The notes beneath the pieces are model-generated. The model ran no database searches. It was not told the origin of the DNA and saw nothing but the letters and a program-made list of their open reading frames with translations. A stretch of DNA of 64,000 nt from Solwaraspora sp. WMMD1047 (GTDB taxonomy: Bacteria > Actinomycetota > Actinomycetes > Mycobacteriales > Micromonosporaceae), in assembly GCF_029626155.1 (NCBI RefSeq), contig NZ_JARUBL010000001.1, positions 3,762,501-3,826,500 of the forward strand, read 5' to 3'. The position numbers and the translations under genes were made by a program. This document shows, piece after piece, positions 42,070 through 53,029 of the stretch. How positions within the stretch are numbered: position 1 is the stretch's first letter; every line of letters begins with the position of its first letter.

Positions 42070-42741
42070 ATGACAACGATCGGTTTCATCGGCAGCGGGC
42101 GGATCGGTGGCGCGCTCGCGCACCTGGCCGTCGCGGCCGGACACGACGTGGTGCTGAGCAACAGCCGCGGACCGCAGAGCCTGCGGGAGGCGGTGGCCGG
42201 GTTGGGGGCGCGGGCCAGTGCGGGCACCACCACCGAGGCCGCCCTCGCCGGTGACCTGGTGGTGGTGGCCATCCCGGTCCGCGCCCACCGGCAGGTGCCG
42301 GTCGGGCCGCTGCGCGGGCGGGTCGTCATCGACACGCTCAACTACGATCCGGCCCGGCAGGGCGTCGTCCCCGAGATCGAGGCCGGCGACACTGCGCCGC
42401 AGCTGCTGTTGCAGGCCCACCTGCGGGACGCGTACGTGGTCAAGGCGTTCAGCACCGTGTTCTTCAGGCACCTGCCGCAGCTCGCCCGGCCGGCCGGCGC
42501 ACCGGACCGCAGCGCCGTGCCGATCGCGGGCGACCATGGTCCGGCCAGGGCAGCGGTCGCCACCCTGATCGACTCGCTCGGCTTCGACGCGTACGACGTG
42601 GGTCCGCTCGCCGAGTGCCGTCGGTTCGCGCCCGGCTCCCCCGCCCAGCTCGCCTACCTCGATCCGGACGGGATGTTCGCCGCCCCCGCCCGCCCGGCCT
42701 CCGCCGCCGATCTGGCCGCTCTCCTGCGCCAGGTGAGCTGA
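42070..42741 (+). CDS. NADPH-dependent F420 reductase family protein
   Basis: 223 aa. Rossmann N-terminus TTIGFIGSGRIGGALAHLAVAAGHDVVLSNSRGP is typical of F420H2:NADP oxidoreductase-like proteins; GDLVVVAIPV and VVIDTLNYDP follow, then AYVVKAFSTVFF and a C-terminal dimerisation region. Residue SNSRGP matches NADP 2'-phosphate binding. Substrate could be F420 or another reductant. Divergently paired with the AraC-cupin gene. Confidence 0.85.
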   Translation: MTTIGFIGSGRIGGALAHLAVAAGHDVVLSNSRGPQSLREAVAGLGARASAGTTTEAALAGDLVVVAIPVRAHRQVPVGPLRGRVVIDTLNYDPARQGVVPEIEAGDTAPQLLLQAHLRDAYVVKAFSTVFFRHLPQLARPAGAPDRSAVPIAGDHGPARAAVATLIDSLGFDAYDVGPLAECRRFAPGSPAQLAYLDPDGMFAAPARPASAADLAALLRQVS

Positions 42742-42778
42742 CAGGTCGGGTCCGGCGCCTACGCGGCCGGGTGCCGGG

Positions 42779-45172
<2,394 letters not shown>

Positions 45173-45197
45173 CGGGGTCTCCATCGGTGTGGTGCGG

Positions 45198-45608
45198 TCA
45201 GCGCAGTTCCTGGATGCGGATCATGTTGCCGGCGGGGTCGCGCACGGCGCAGTCGCGGATCCCGTACGGCTGCTCGGTGGGCTCCTGGACGATGTCGGCC
45301 TTGCCGGCCTGCAGCTGCTCGAAGGTGTCGTCGAGGTCGGGGGTGGCCAGGTTGATGCCGGCGTAGGTGCCCTTGGCCATCATCTCGGCGATGGTGCGGC
45401 GCTCGTCGTCGGTGATGCCGGGGTCGGCGGCGGGTGGGTGCAGCACGATGGAGGTGCCGGGTTGGCCGGTGGGGCCGACGGTGATCCAGCGCATGCCGCC
45501 GTATCCGACGTCGTTGCGGACCTCGAAGCCGAGCAGGTCGCGGTAGAAGGCCAGCGCGGCGTCGGGATCGTCCTGCGGGAGGTAGCTGGAGTGAATGCTG
45601 ATGTCCAT
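45198..45608 (-). CDS. VOC (glyoxalase/bleomycin resistance) family protein
   Basis: 136 aa with paired beta-alpha-beta-beta-beta modules: SIHSSYLPQDDPDAALAFYRDLLGFEVRNDV and GINLATPDLDDTFEQLQAGKADIVQEP, YGIRDCAVRDPAGNMIRI. The final RDPAGNMIRI supplies a metal-ligand Glu in the QEL tail or similar. ATG 45608 lies 7 nt after a -10-like TAACGT, suggesting a leaderless transcript; GTG 45617 is in frame. Together with the downstream UvrA-like gene this looks like a drug-resistance pair. Confidence 0.88.
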   Translation of the reverse strand: MDISIHSSYLPQDDPDAALAFYRDLLGFEVRNDVGYGGMRWITVGPTGQPGTSIVLHPPAADPGITDDERRTIAEMMAKGTYAGINLATPDLDDTFEQLQAGKADIVQEPTEQPYGIRDCAVRDPAGNMIRIQELR

Positions 45609-45615
45609 GGCAGTC

Positions 45616-45621
45616 ACGTTA
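45616..45621 (-). promoter_or_regulatory. -10 element TAACGT, leaderless start of the VOC gene
   Basis: On the minus strand TAACGT, 7 nt, ATG 45608. It overlaps the stop of the upstream AraC-type gene, so the VOC-UvrA pair may also be transcribed separately from the regulator. Confidence 0.4.
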
Positions 45622-46062
45622 GGCGCGGCCGGCGGCGGAGGCTTCTCGATTCCTGATCGGTCTGGTCACCTGTTTCGCCACGCAGGACGGCATGCCGGCG
45701 GTGGCGCGCCCGGCCTGGCGGCGGTAGACGCTCGGCGGCACGCCGACGAGTTCGGTGAAGCGGCTGCTGAAGGTGCCCAGCGAGGCGCAGCCGACGGCGA
45801 AACAGACGTCGGTGACGCTGAGGTCGCCGCGGCGCAGCAGGGCCATCGCGCGTTCGATGCGCCGGGTCATCAGGTAGCCGTAGGGCGATTCGCCGTAGGC
45901 GAGGCGGAACTGGCGGCTGAGGTGGCCGGCCGACATGTTCTCGCCGCGGGCGAGCGCCTCGACGTCCAGCGGCTGGGCGTACTCGCGGTCGATGCGGTCG
46001 CGGATGCGGCGCAGCCGGGCGAGGTCGCGCAGGTGCTGCGCGGCGGCGGGTCTGCTGGTCAC
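45619..46062 (-). CDS. Short AraC-type regulator (HTH domain only)
   Basis: 147 aa from GTG 46062 (GCAGG just upstream). It is essentially the AraC DNA-binding domain: IRDRIDREYAQPLDVEALARGENMSAGHLSRQFRLAYGESPYGYLMTRRIERAM in segments, then LSVTDVCFAVGCASLGTFSSRFTELVGVPPSVYRRQ. No sensor domain, so ligand sensing may rest elsewhere. First gene of the AraC-VOC-UvrA-like set. Confidence 0.88.
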   Translation of the reverse strand: MTSRPAAAQHLRDLARLRRIRDRIDREYAQPLDVEALARGENMSAGHLSRQFRLAYGESPYGYLMTRRIERAMALLRRGDLSVTDVCFAVGCASLGTFSSRFTELVGVPPSVYRRQAGRATAGMPSCVAKQVTRPIRNREASAAGRA

Positions 46063-46101
46063 CTGCGCGATCGTGCCACGTCGGACCGGGGGTTGCCCAG
46101 T

Positions 46102-46144
46102 TCCGCGGGGTTGGGGTCCGCGGGGTCGGGGTCCGCGGGGTGGG
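46102..46144. repeat. 15-bp tandem repeat, nearly three copies
   Basis: Units at 46102-46116, 46117-46131 and 46132-46144, each starting TCCGCGGGG. It lies between the AraC-type gene and the end of the SDR gene. Confidence 0.8.
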
Positions 46145-46145
46145 T

Positions 46146-46877
46146 TCAGCGGCCGCCGGCGATGCGGATGATGGCGCCGGAGGTGTAGGAGGCGCCGGGG
46201 CCGAGCAGCCAGACGATCGCGGCGGCGACCTCGTCGGGTTCGCCGGGGCGGCCCAGCGGGACCTGGGGCGCCAGTCGGCGGGGGCGGTCGGGCATGCCGG
46301 AGCTGGCGTGGATGTCGGTGTTGATCAGGCCGGGCGACACGGCGTTGACCCGGATGCCGCGGGGGCCGAGCTCCTTGGCCAGGCCGACGGTGAGCGCGTC
46401 GGTGGCGGCCTTGACGGCGGCGTAGTGGATGTATTCGTCGGGGGCGCCGAGGGTGGCGGCGGCCGAGGAGACGTTGACGATGGCCGAGCCGGGTGGCATC
46501 CGGCGGGCGGCCCGTTGGGCGCAGCGGATGTAGCCGATCAGGTTGACGTCGACGACCTGGCGCAGGTCGTCGTCGGTGAGGTCGATGAACGGGCCGATCG
46601 GGCTGGTCACGCCGGCGTTGTTGACCAGGCCGGTGATCGGGCCGAGCTGGTCGCCGGTGGTGTCGAAGAGCCGGTCGACGTCGTCGGGGTCGGTGGTGTC
46701 GGCGCGGATGGCGAGGCCGCGCCGGCCGGTGGCCTCCAGTTGGCGCAGGACGGCGTGTGCGGCGGCCTCGTCGCGGCGGTAGCAGAGGGCGACGTCGTGT
46801 CCGGCGGTCGCGAGTTGCGCGACGGTGGCGGCGCCGATTCCTCGGCTGCCGCCGGTCACCACGGTCACCGGCGCCAT
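46146..46877 (-). CDS. Short-chain dehydrogenase/reductase
   Basis: 243 aa, classical SDR: cofactor loop TGGSRGIG (residues 8-15), NNAG, catalytic Ser in VNVSSAAATLG and YAAVK (Tyr and Lys), then VNAVSPGLINTDI and the final YTSGAIIRIAGGR. The RRDEAA after the second strand suits NADP(H). ATG 46877 has GGGGAGG 5-11 nt upstream. No pathway neighbours; substrate unknown. Confidence 0.92.
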   Translation of the reverse strand: MAPVTVVTGGSRGIGAATVAQLATAGHDVALCYRRDEAAAHAVLRQLEATGRRGLAIRADTTDPDDVDRLFDTTGDQLGPITGLVNNAGVTSPIGPFIDLTDDDLRQVVDVNLIGYIRCAQRAARRMPPGSAIVNVSSAAATLGAPDEYIHYAAVKAATDALTVGLAKELGPRGIRVNAVSPGLINTDIHASSGMPDRPRRLAPQVPLGRPGEPDEVAAAIVWLLGPGASYTSGAIIRIAGGR

Positions 46878-46959
46878 CGGCCCTCCCCTGGGCTGCGTTT
46901 GATCGGGTCACGCTACCGTGGCGCGCCGGGGTGGTGGCGGGTGGTCGCCGGGTGCCGGC

Positions 46960-46988
46960 TCGACGTTGTCGGGCCCGGCTGGTAGTAA
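46960..46988 (+). promoter_or_regulatory. Candidate promoter for the DUF6319-like gene
   Basis: TCGACG at 46960-46965, 17-bp spacer, TAGTAA at 46983-46988; 36 nt of leader before ATG 47025. Confidence 0.4.
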
Positions 46989-47024
46989 GAGCGGAATCAA
47001 ACAGGTGTACGGAAGAGGGAACTG

Positions 47025-47729
47025 ATGGCTGCCGCGCGTACCGCCGATCGAGGGTTGACCACCGACGAGTTGCAGAGCATCCGGGACACGTTGGCGTCGG
47101 GTCGTAAGCCGAAGGTGATGTTCACCGAGTCGGCCGGGCAGATCGCCGGGCAGATCGGGCAGGTGGTCGGGTTGACCGATCCGGCGGTGTCCGACGAGTG
47201 GGTGGTGGTGCGGTTCGGCCGCGACGAGCTGCCCTTCTCCCCCGCCGATCTGACCGTTCCGCCGCGGGGCGCGGCGCGGCGGCCGGCGGAGCCGAAGGTG
47301 GAGGCGCCGGCGCCGCCGGAGCCCGAATTCAAGATCACTCGGTCGCCGGTGCCGGCGCCGCGGGAGGAGACGACGGTGACCTCGGTGGACCCTGCCCCGG
47401 CGGCGGAGGCGCCGGCCAAATCGGGCCGGCGGCCGGCGAAGGCAGCCCGGCCCAAGGGGCCGGCCGGGCTGACGGTGACCCTGGCGTACGCGGACGGCGA
47501 GTGGACGGTGGCGGCGAACCAGGGCAGCAAGGCGCTGGCGAAGCCGTACGTGATCAAGCCGGTGGAGGCGTTGAAGATGGTCGGGTTGATCGACGTGCCC
47601 GGGGTGCGGGAGGCGGTCGAGCAGATCATGGCGGCGGAGCGGTCGGAGGCCGAGCAGCAGGCGGAGAAGCTGCGGGCCGAGTTGGCGGAGATCGAGGCGC
47701 GGTTGGCGGAGCTGCGCGACGCGGGCTGA
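47025..47729 (+). CDS. Actinobacterial hypothetical protein, DUF6319-like
   Basis: 234 aa. N-terminal domain RGLTTDELQSIRDTLASGRKPKVMFTESAGQIAGQIGQVVGL with SDEWVVVRFGRDELPFSPADL, an Ala/Pro/Glu-rich linker, a middle basic AKSGRRPAKAARPKG stretch, then a second globular segment and a C-terminal coiled coil (SEAEQQAEKLRAELAEIEARLAEL). I associate the N-terminal pattern with DUF6319; function is unknown. GGAAGAGGGA precedes ATG 47025. Confidence 0.75.
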   Translation: MAAARTADRGLTTDELQSIRDTLASGRKPKVMFTESAGQIAGQIGQVVGLTDPAVSDEWVVVRFGRDELPFSPADLTVPPRGAARRPAEPKVEAPAPPEPEFKITRSPVPAPREETTVTSVDPAPAAEAPAKSGRRPAKAARPKGPAGLTVTLAYADGEWTVAANQGSKALAKPYVIKPVEALKMVGLIDVPGVREAVEQIMAAERSEAEQQAEKLRAELAEIEARLAELRDAG

Positions 47730-47805
47730 CCCGCGGGCGGCCGGCACCGTCGGATGTGAACGGCGGTCCGGGGCGCCGTGCCGTCGGTGGTGGGGTTCGG
47801 GTTGG

Positions 47806-47811
47806 TAGGCT
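47806..47811 (+). promoter_or_regulatory. -10 element TAGGCT of the glyA transcript
   Basis: TAGGCT about 9 nt before the first conserved bases of the ZTP aptamer, so transcription would start at the riboswitch. The -35 is poor. Confidence 0.45.
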
Positions 47812-47819
47812 CGGCGGCG

Positions 47820-47900
47820 GGCCGTGACTGGCGTGCTGGGATGGGATGAACCATCGGGGAGCGGCCTCGTCGAGTGACGTGGTGCCGCGCGCCTGGGCCT
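47820..47900 (+). promoter_or_regulatory. ZTP (pfl) riboswitch upstream of glyA
   Basis: Conserved elements of the pfl/ZTP RNA are present in order: CCGTGACTGGCG at 47822-47833, AACCATCGGGGAGCGG at 47849-47864, and CCGCGCGCCTGGGC at about 47885-47898. The GGGGAGCGG and CCGCGCGCC stretches can form the pseudoknot typical of this RNA. The glyA ribosome site (GGAGG, 47918-47922) follows directly. ZTP signals low 10-formyl-THF and raises one-carbon gene expression. Confidence 0.88.
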
Positions 47901-47926
47901 CCCCCGTGTCTTCTCCTGGAGGTTCC

Positions 47927-49402
47927 GTGTCTGATTCCTTCCGTGGCGCTGTCGATGCGTCGGATTCCCAGCTCAGCGCCGAGTCGGCGGCGTTTCGGCG
48001 GGCGCTGGACGTGGTGCGGGCCGTGGAGCCGCGGGTGGCCGACGCGATCGGCGCCGAGCTGGCCGATCAGCGGGAGTCGCTCAAGCTGATCGCCAGCGAG
48101 AACTACGCGTCGCCGGCGGTGCTGTTGGCGATGGGCAACTGGTTCAGCGACAAGTACGCCGAGGGCACGGTCGGGCGGCGGTTCTACGCCGGTTGCCGCA
48201 ACGTGGACACGGTGGAGTCGGTGGCGGCCGAGCACGCCCGGGAGCTGTTCGGGGCGGCGCACGCGTACGTGCAGCCGCATTCGGGGATCGACGCGAACCT
48301 GGTGGCGTTCTGGGCGGTGCTGGCCGACCGGGTGGAGGGGCCGACGTTGCGGCGGCTGTCGGCGCGGCACGTCAACGACCTGACCGAGGCGGACTGGGCG
48401 GTGCTGCGGCGGGAGCTGGGTGACCAGCGGATGCTGGGGATGTCGCTGGACGCCGGTGGGCACCTGACGCACGGGTTCCGGCCGAACATCTCCGGCAAGA
48501 TGTTCGACCAGCGCAGCTACGGCACGGACCCGGCGACGGGGCTGCTGGACTACGCGGCAGTGCGGGAGGCAGCCCGCGAGTTCCGGCCGTTGATCCTGGT
48601 GGCGGGCTACTCGGCGTATCCGCGGTTGGTGAACTTCCGGATCATGCGGGAGATCGCCGACGAGGTGGGCGCGACGTTCCTGGTGGACATGGCGCACTTC
48701 GCGGGGCTGGTGGCGGGCAAGGTGCTGACCGGGGACTTCGATCCGGTGCCGCACGCGCACATCGTGACCACCACGACGCACAAGTCGCTGCGCGGGCCGC
48801 GCGGTGGGATGGTGCTGTGCCAGCCGGAGCTGGCCGAGCAGGTGGACCGGGGTTGTCCGATGGTGCTCGGCGGGCCGTTGCCGCACGTGATGGCGGCCAA
48901 GGCGGTGGCGTTGGCGGAGGCGCGGCGGCCGGAGTTCGGCGACTACGCGCGGCGGGTGGTGGACAACGCGGTGGCGCTCGCCGACGGGCTGCTGCGCCGC
49001 GGCGCGACCCTGGTGACCGGCGGGACGGACAACCACCTGGTGCTGCTGGACGTGGCCGGATACGGGTTGACCGGGCGGCAGGCGGAGTCGGCGCTGCTGG
49101 ACGCGGGGATCGTCACCAACCGCAACGCGGTGCCGCGGGACCCGAACGGGGCCTGGTACACCTCGGGGATCCGGGTGGGCACGCCCGCGTTGACGACCCG
49201 CGGGCTGGGGGTGGCCGAGATGGACGAGGTCGCGGAGCTGATGCACACGGTGTTGTCGCAGACCACCGCCGGTGTCGGGCCGGACGGGTCGGCGTCGAAG
49301 GCGCGGTACGTGCTGGAGGAGAAGGTGGCCGACGAGGTGTCGCGGCGGGCGTCGGAGCTGCTGTCGGGGCACCCGCTGTACCCGTCGGTGGACCTGGGCT
49401 GA
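47927..49402 (+). CDS. glyA: Serine hydroxymethyltransferase
   Basis: 491 aa PLP enzyme interconverting serine and glycine with THF. Landmarks: [21 protein letters not shown]-type [28 protein letters not shown], and the PLP lysine in [14 protein letters not shown]. It carries the longer actinobacterial form with an insertion after about residue 135. GTG 47927 is preceded by CTGGAGG. Regulated by the ZTP riboswitch; ends at a strong convergent terminator. Confidence 0.95.
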   Translation: MSDSFRGAVDASDSQLSAESAAFRRALDVVRAVEPRVADAIGAELADQRESLKLIASENYASPAVLLAMGNWFSDKYAEGTVGRRFYAGCRNVDTVESVAAEHARELFGAAHAYVQPHSGIDANLVAFWAVLADRVEGPTLRRLSARHVNDLTEADWAVLRRELGDQRMLGMSLDAGGHLTHGFRPNISGKMFDQRSYGTDPATGLLDYAAVREAAREFRPLILVAGYSAYPRLVNFRIMREIADEVGATFLVDMAHFAGLVAGKVLTGDFDPVPHAHIVTTTTHKSLRGPRGGMVLCQPELAEQVDRGCPMVLGGPLPHVMAAKAVALAEARRPEFGDYARRVVDNAVALADGLLRRGATLVTGGTDNHLVLLDVAGYGLTGRQAESALLDAGIVTNRNAVPRDPNGAWYTSGIRVGTPALTTRGLGVAEMDEVAELMHTVLSQTTAGVGPDGSASKARYVLEEKVADEVSRRASELLSGHPLYPSVDLG

Positions 49403-49477
49403 CGCGTGCGGCGGTCGGTCGCTGCCGCGGGTGGTGGTCCGACCGCGGGTGGCGCCGCGCTGACGCGGTGCCGTTGG

Positions 49478-49527
49478 TGATCACGAAGGATCAGGGTGCA
49501 TTCCGGCACCCTGATCCTTCGTGATCA
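49478..49527. terminator. Perfect 22-bp inverted repeat between glyA and cydB
   Basis: Arms 49478-49499 and 49506-49527 are exact inverses with a 6-nt loop (ATTCCG). No U-tract follows on either side, but the position between two convergent genes makes a bidirectional terminator likely. The unusual perfection and the GATCACGAAGGATCAGGG content suggest a dispersed palindromic element. Confidence 0.7.
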
Positions 49528-49542
49528 TTAGAGTCGGCGCGG

Positions 49543-50541
49543 TCAGTTGGGTGGGATGTTGGCGGTGCCGATGCGTTTGCGGAAGACCCAGTAGGTCCAG
49601 CCCTGGTAGGCCAGGACGATCGGCGTGAAGATCGCCGCCACCCAGGTCATCAGGGTGAGGGTGTAGCCGGTGGAGGCTGCGTTGGTGACGGTGAGGGTGC
49701 CGGCCAGGTCGCCCGTGGACGGCAGCACGTTCGGGAACAGCGCGGCGAACAGGGTGGCGACGGTCAGGCCGATGGCGGCGGCGGTGCCGGCGAAGGCCCA
49801 GCCCTCCCGGCGTACCCGGGCGGCGGCCAGACCGGCGACCAGCGCGCCGGACGCGACCACGGCGAGGGCGACGGCGGTCGGGGTGTTGCGGATGGTGAGC
49901 GTCCAGGACAGGAACACGACGGCGGCGACGGCGGCCGCCAGGCCGGTGCGCACGGCGAGCCGGCCGGCGCGTTCGCGGATCTCGCCGGTGGTCTTGAGGG
50001 CGAGGAAGACGGCGCCGTGGGTGACGAACAACGCCGCGGTGGTGACGCCGCCGAGGATCGCGTACGGGTTGAGCAGGTCGAGCAGGCCGCCGGTGTACTC
50101 GTGGTCGGCGGCCAGCGGCACCCCGTGCAGGATGTTGGCGAAGGCGACGCCCCACAGGATCGCCGGCACGAGTGAGCCGGCGACGATGGCGGCGTCCCAA
50201 CGGGCCTTCCAGCCGGGTTCGGGGCGCTTGTGGCGGTATTCGAAGGCGACGCCGCGCAGGATCAGGGCGATGAGGATGAGCAGCAGCGGCAGGTAGAAGC
50301 CGGAGAAGAGGGTGGCGTACCACTCGGGGAAGGCGGCGAACATGGCGCCGCCGGCGGTGATGAGCCAGACCTCGTTGCCGTCCCAGACGGGTCCGATGGT
50401 GTTGATCAGGACGCGGCGTTCCCGGTCGGTGCGGCCGAGGACGGGCAGCAGGATGCCGACGCCGAAGTCGAAGCCTTCGAGGATGAAGTAGCCGGTGAAC
50501 AGCACGGCGATGAGCAGAAACCAGACGGTGGTCAGTTCCAC
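49543..50541 (-). CDS. cydB: Cytochrome bd oxidase subunit II
   Basis: 332-aa membrane protein with eight or nine hydrophobic segments; starts GTG 50541. Family features: YFILEGFDFGVGILLP in TM1, NTIGPVWDGNEVWLITAGGAMFAAFPEWYA, and MTWVAAIFTPIVLAYQGWTYWVFRKRI near the end. With CydA it forms the oxygen-scavenging quinol oxidase. 24 nt behind cydA. No cydCD genes follow. Confidence 0.95.
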   Translation of the reverse strand: MELTTVWFLLIAVLFTGYFILEGFDFGVGILLPVLGRTDRERRVLINTIGPVWDGNEVWLITAGGAMFAAFPEWYATLFSGFYLPLLLILIALILRGVAFEYRHKRPEPGWKARWDAAIVAGSLVPAILWGVAFANILHGVPLAADHEYTGGLLDLLNPYAILGGVTTAALFVTHGAVFLALKTTGEIRERAGRLAVRTGLAAAVAAVVFLSWTLTIRNTPTAVALAVVASGALVAGLAAARVRREGWAFAGTAAAIGLTVATLFAALFPNVLPSTGDLAGTLTVTNAASTGYTLTLMTWVAAIFTPIVLAYQGWTYWVFRKRIGTANIPPN

Positions 50542-50565
50542 GGGGAGGCTCCGGGTCGGTAGTCG

Positions 50566-51978
50566 TCAGTAGGCGAAGGCGAGGGGGCGGTCGTCGTCGC
50601 TGTGGTCGTCGGGTTCGGGGTCGGGGGTGACGTCGGGCAGGCCGGCGCGGGCGTAGCGGATCAGCAGTTTGACCTCGATGACGGCGAGGGTGGCGTAGAC
50701 GAGGGTGAAGGCGGTGAAGCTGGTGAGGACCTCGGTGAGCGAGACGCTGCGGGAGACGCCGTCGCGGGTGAGCATCTCGCCGAAGACGATCCAGGGTTGC
50801 CGGCCCATCTCGGTGAAGATCCAGCCGAAGCAGTTGGCGGCCAGTGGCAGCAGGGGCATGAGCAGGCCGGCGCGCAGCAGCCAGCGGGAGGTGGGGGTGC
50901 GGCCGCGGCGCTGCGCCCACAGTGCCCAGACGGCGATGGCGGCGGCGGCCAGGCCGAGGCCGATCATGAGGCGGAAGCTCCAGTAGGTGACCGGGATGAT
51001 CGGGGTGTAGCTGCCGGGGCCGTACTGGGTGGCGTACTGGGTCTGCAGGTCGTTGATGCCGCGGACGGTGCCCTCGGGGTCGCCGGTGCTCAGGAACGAC
51101 AGCAGGTAGGGGATCTTGAGGGCGTACAGTTCCCGGCTGCCGTCGAGGCTGCCGATGGTGAGCACGGAGAACGAGGCGGGTGCCTCGGTGTCGTAGAGGG
51201 CTTCGGCGGCGGCCATCTTCATCGGCTGCACCTGGGTCATGATCTTGCTCTGGATGTCGCCGCTGATCACGACGGCGGCGGCGGCGACCAGGGTGACCCA
51301 GGCGCCGAGGCGGGTGGCGGTGCGGAAGGCGGCGGTGTCGGGGCCGTCGGGGTGGCGGATGAGGTGCCACAGGGCGACGGCGACCATCAGGGAGCCGGCG
51401 ACGAGGAAGCAGCCGGCGATGGTGTGGGGGAAGGTGACCAGGGCGACCTTGTTGGTGAGCACGGCACCGATGTCGGTGAGTTCGGCCCGGCCGCTGTCGG
51501 GGTTGATCCGGTAGCCGACGGGGTTCTGCATCCAGGAGTTGGCGGCCAGGATGAAGTAGGCGCTCAGGGCGGAGCCCAGCGCGGCGGCCCAGATGGTGGC
51601 GAGGTGGATGCGGCGGGGCAGCCGGTCCCAGCCGAAGATCCACAGTCCGAGGAAGGTGGATTCGAGGAAGAACGCGACGAGGGCTTCGATGGCCAGTGGG
51701 GCGCCGAAGATGTCGCCGACGAAGCGGGAGTAGTCGCTCCAGTTCATGCCGAACTGGAATTCCTGCACGATGCCGGTGACGATCCCCATCGCGAAGTTGA
51801 TCAGGAAGAGCTTGCCGTAGAACTTGGTGAGTTTGAGATAGCGTTCGTCGCCGGTGCGGTGCCAGCGGGTCTGCAGGACGGCGACGAGCAGGGACAGCCC
51901 GATGGTCAGTGGTACGAAGAGGAAGTGGTAGACGGTGGTGACACCGAATTGCCAGCGGGCGACGTCGAGCGCGTCCAC
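50566..51978 (-). CDS. cydA: Cytochrome bd oxidase subunit I
   Basis: 470 aa. Heme b595 ligand His18 in RWQFGVTTVYHFLFVPL, NWSDYSRFVGDIFGAPLAIEALVAFFLES, the axial His in FPHTIAGCF, and the GRQPW motif after the quinol loop, which is the short (Q-loop short) type. GTG 51978 has GGGGAGGGA upstream. Upstream region holds a large operator-like dyad shared with the acyltransferase gene. Confidence 0.95.
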   Translation of the reverse strand: MDALDVARWQFGVTTVYHFLFVPLTIGLSLLVAVLQTRWHRTGDERYLKLTKFYGKLFLINFAMGIVTGIVQEFQFGMNWSDYSRFVGDIFGAPLAIEALVAFFLESTFLGLWIFGWDRLPRRIHLATIWAAALGSALSAYFILAANSWMQNPVGYRINPDSGRAELTDIGAVLTNKVALVTFPHTIAGCFLVAGSLMVAVALWHLIRHPDGPDTAAFRTATRLGAWVTLVAAAAVVISGDIQSKIMTQVQPMKMAAAEALYDTEAPASFSVLTIGSLDGSRELYALKIPYLLSFLSTGDPEGTVRGINDLQTQYATQYGPGSYTPIIPVTYWSFRLMIGLGLAAAAIAVWALWAQRRGRTPTSRWLLRAGLLMPLLPLAANCFGWIFTEMGRQPWIVFGEMLTRDGVSRSVSLTEVLTSFTAFTLVYATLAVIEVKLLIRYARAGLPDVTPDPEPDDHSDDDRPLAFAY

Positions 51979-52024
51979 GGATCCCTCCCCGGTTCCCGGC
52001 CGGTCGCCGCGACAACGGCAACTT

Positions 52025-52062
52025 CTACGACGGCCGGTAGTAGATACTACTCCGGGTCGTAG
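52025..52062. promoter_or_regulatory. 38-bp dyad between cydA and the acyltransferase gene
   Basis: Outer arms CTACGAC (52025-52031) and GTCGTAG (52056-52062) and inner arms GTAGTA and TACTAC (52037-52050) share one centre, giving a two-tier symmetric site 47 bp upstream of cydA. Likely operator for the oxidase; it does not match the Rex box I know. Confidence 0.5.
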
Positions 52063-52125
52063 CGGCCGGCGCAGAGTCGTCCGTCACCCTGGTCCCGGGC
52101 CGAACGGCCCCTCTGCGGGGCGGCG

Positions 52126-52899
52126 TTGACCGCGCCACCGGGCGGCGCCCGGTGGCGGGCGCCGCTGCTGTGGCGGGCCGCGCAACTGCTCGCCCGCGCC
52201 GTGGTCGCCCCGCTGGCCCGGCTGCGGGTCACCGGCGACGTTCCCGACGCGCTGCGGCACGGCCCGCTGATCCTGGCCGCCAACCACATCAGCCCGTTCG
52301 ACCCGGTGGTGCTGGTCGCCGCCTGCCAGGTCCGCGGCATCACCCCCCGGATCATGGCCACCGGCGGCCTGTTCCGCGCCCCGGTGATCGGCGCCGCGAT
52401 GCGGCACAGCGGCCACATCCGCGTCGACCGACGCACCGCCACCGTCGGCGAGGCGTTGCGGGTGGCCGCCGACGCGGTGGCCGGCTCGGTGGTGCTGCTC
52501 TACCCGGAGGGCCGGATCGGCCTGGACCCCGGCATGTGGCCGGAACGCGGCAAGACCGGAGTGGCCCGGCTCGCCTTCGCCACCGGCGCCGCCGTCGTCC
52601 CGGTCGCCCAGTGGGGCGCACACGAGGTACTCCCCTACAGCGCCCCCCGGGGCGCGCTACGCGGACTGGCCCGGTCGCTGCGCCGCCGCCCGGTGATCCA
52701 GGTGCGCTTCGGCCCGCCGGTCGACCTGACCGCGGTCGACCCGGCCACCCCGGGCGCCGCGGTACGGGCCACCGCCCGGGTGATCGACGCGCTGACCGCC
52801 ACCCTGGCGCCGCTGCGCCCCGACGAGCCGGACCGCCCCCGGCACGTCGACCCCAGCCGCCCCCTCGACGGCGGACGCCCGCACCGCAGCCTGCCCTGA
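52126..52899 (+). CDS. 1-acyl-glycerol-3-phosphate acyltransferase (PlsC family)
   Basis: 257 aa. Acyltransferase blocks: NHISPFDP (H-x4-D catalytic pair), RIMATGGLFRAP, HIRVDRRTA, and YPEGRIGLDP (P-E-G-R). Hydrophobic N-terminus suggests membrane association. The only in-frame start near the right place is TTG 52126, with no better alternative until an internal GTG near 52200, which would cut the motif-free head. Makes phosphatidate or acts on another glycerol lipid. Confidence 0.85.
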   Translation: MTAPPGGARWRAPLLWRAAQLLARAVVAPLARLRVTGDVPDALRHGPLILAANHISPFDPVVLVAACQVRGITPRIMATGGLFRAPVIGAAMRHSGHIRVDRRTATVGEALRVAADAVAGSVVLLYPEGRIGLDPGMWPERGKTGVARLAFATGAAVVPVAQWGAHEVLPYSAPRGALRGLARSLRRRPVIQVRFGPPVDLTAVDPATPGAAVRATARVIDALTATLAPLRPDEPDRPRHVDPSRPLDGGRPHRSLP

Positions 52900-53029
52900 C
52901 GCCGGACCCGGCGCGGCGCCCGCCAGGACAGGACGCACGCTGGAAAAATCCGCCGCGACGCAGCCGGCAGGACCGCCCGGTGCGGACAGCGGGGTCCACG
53001 GTCCGGGTCGCCGCGCCGACGAGTGCTGG

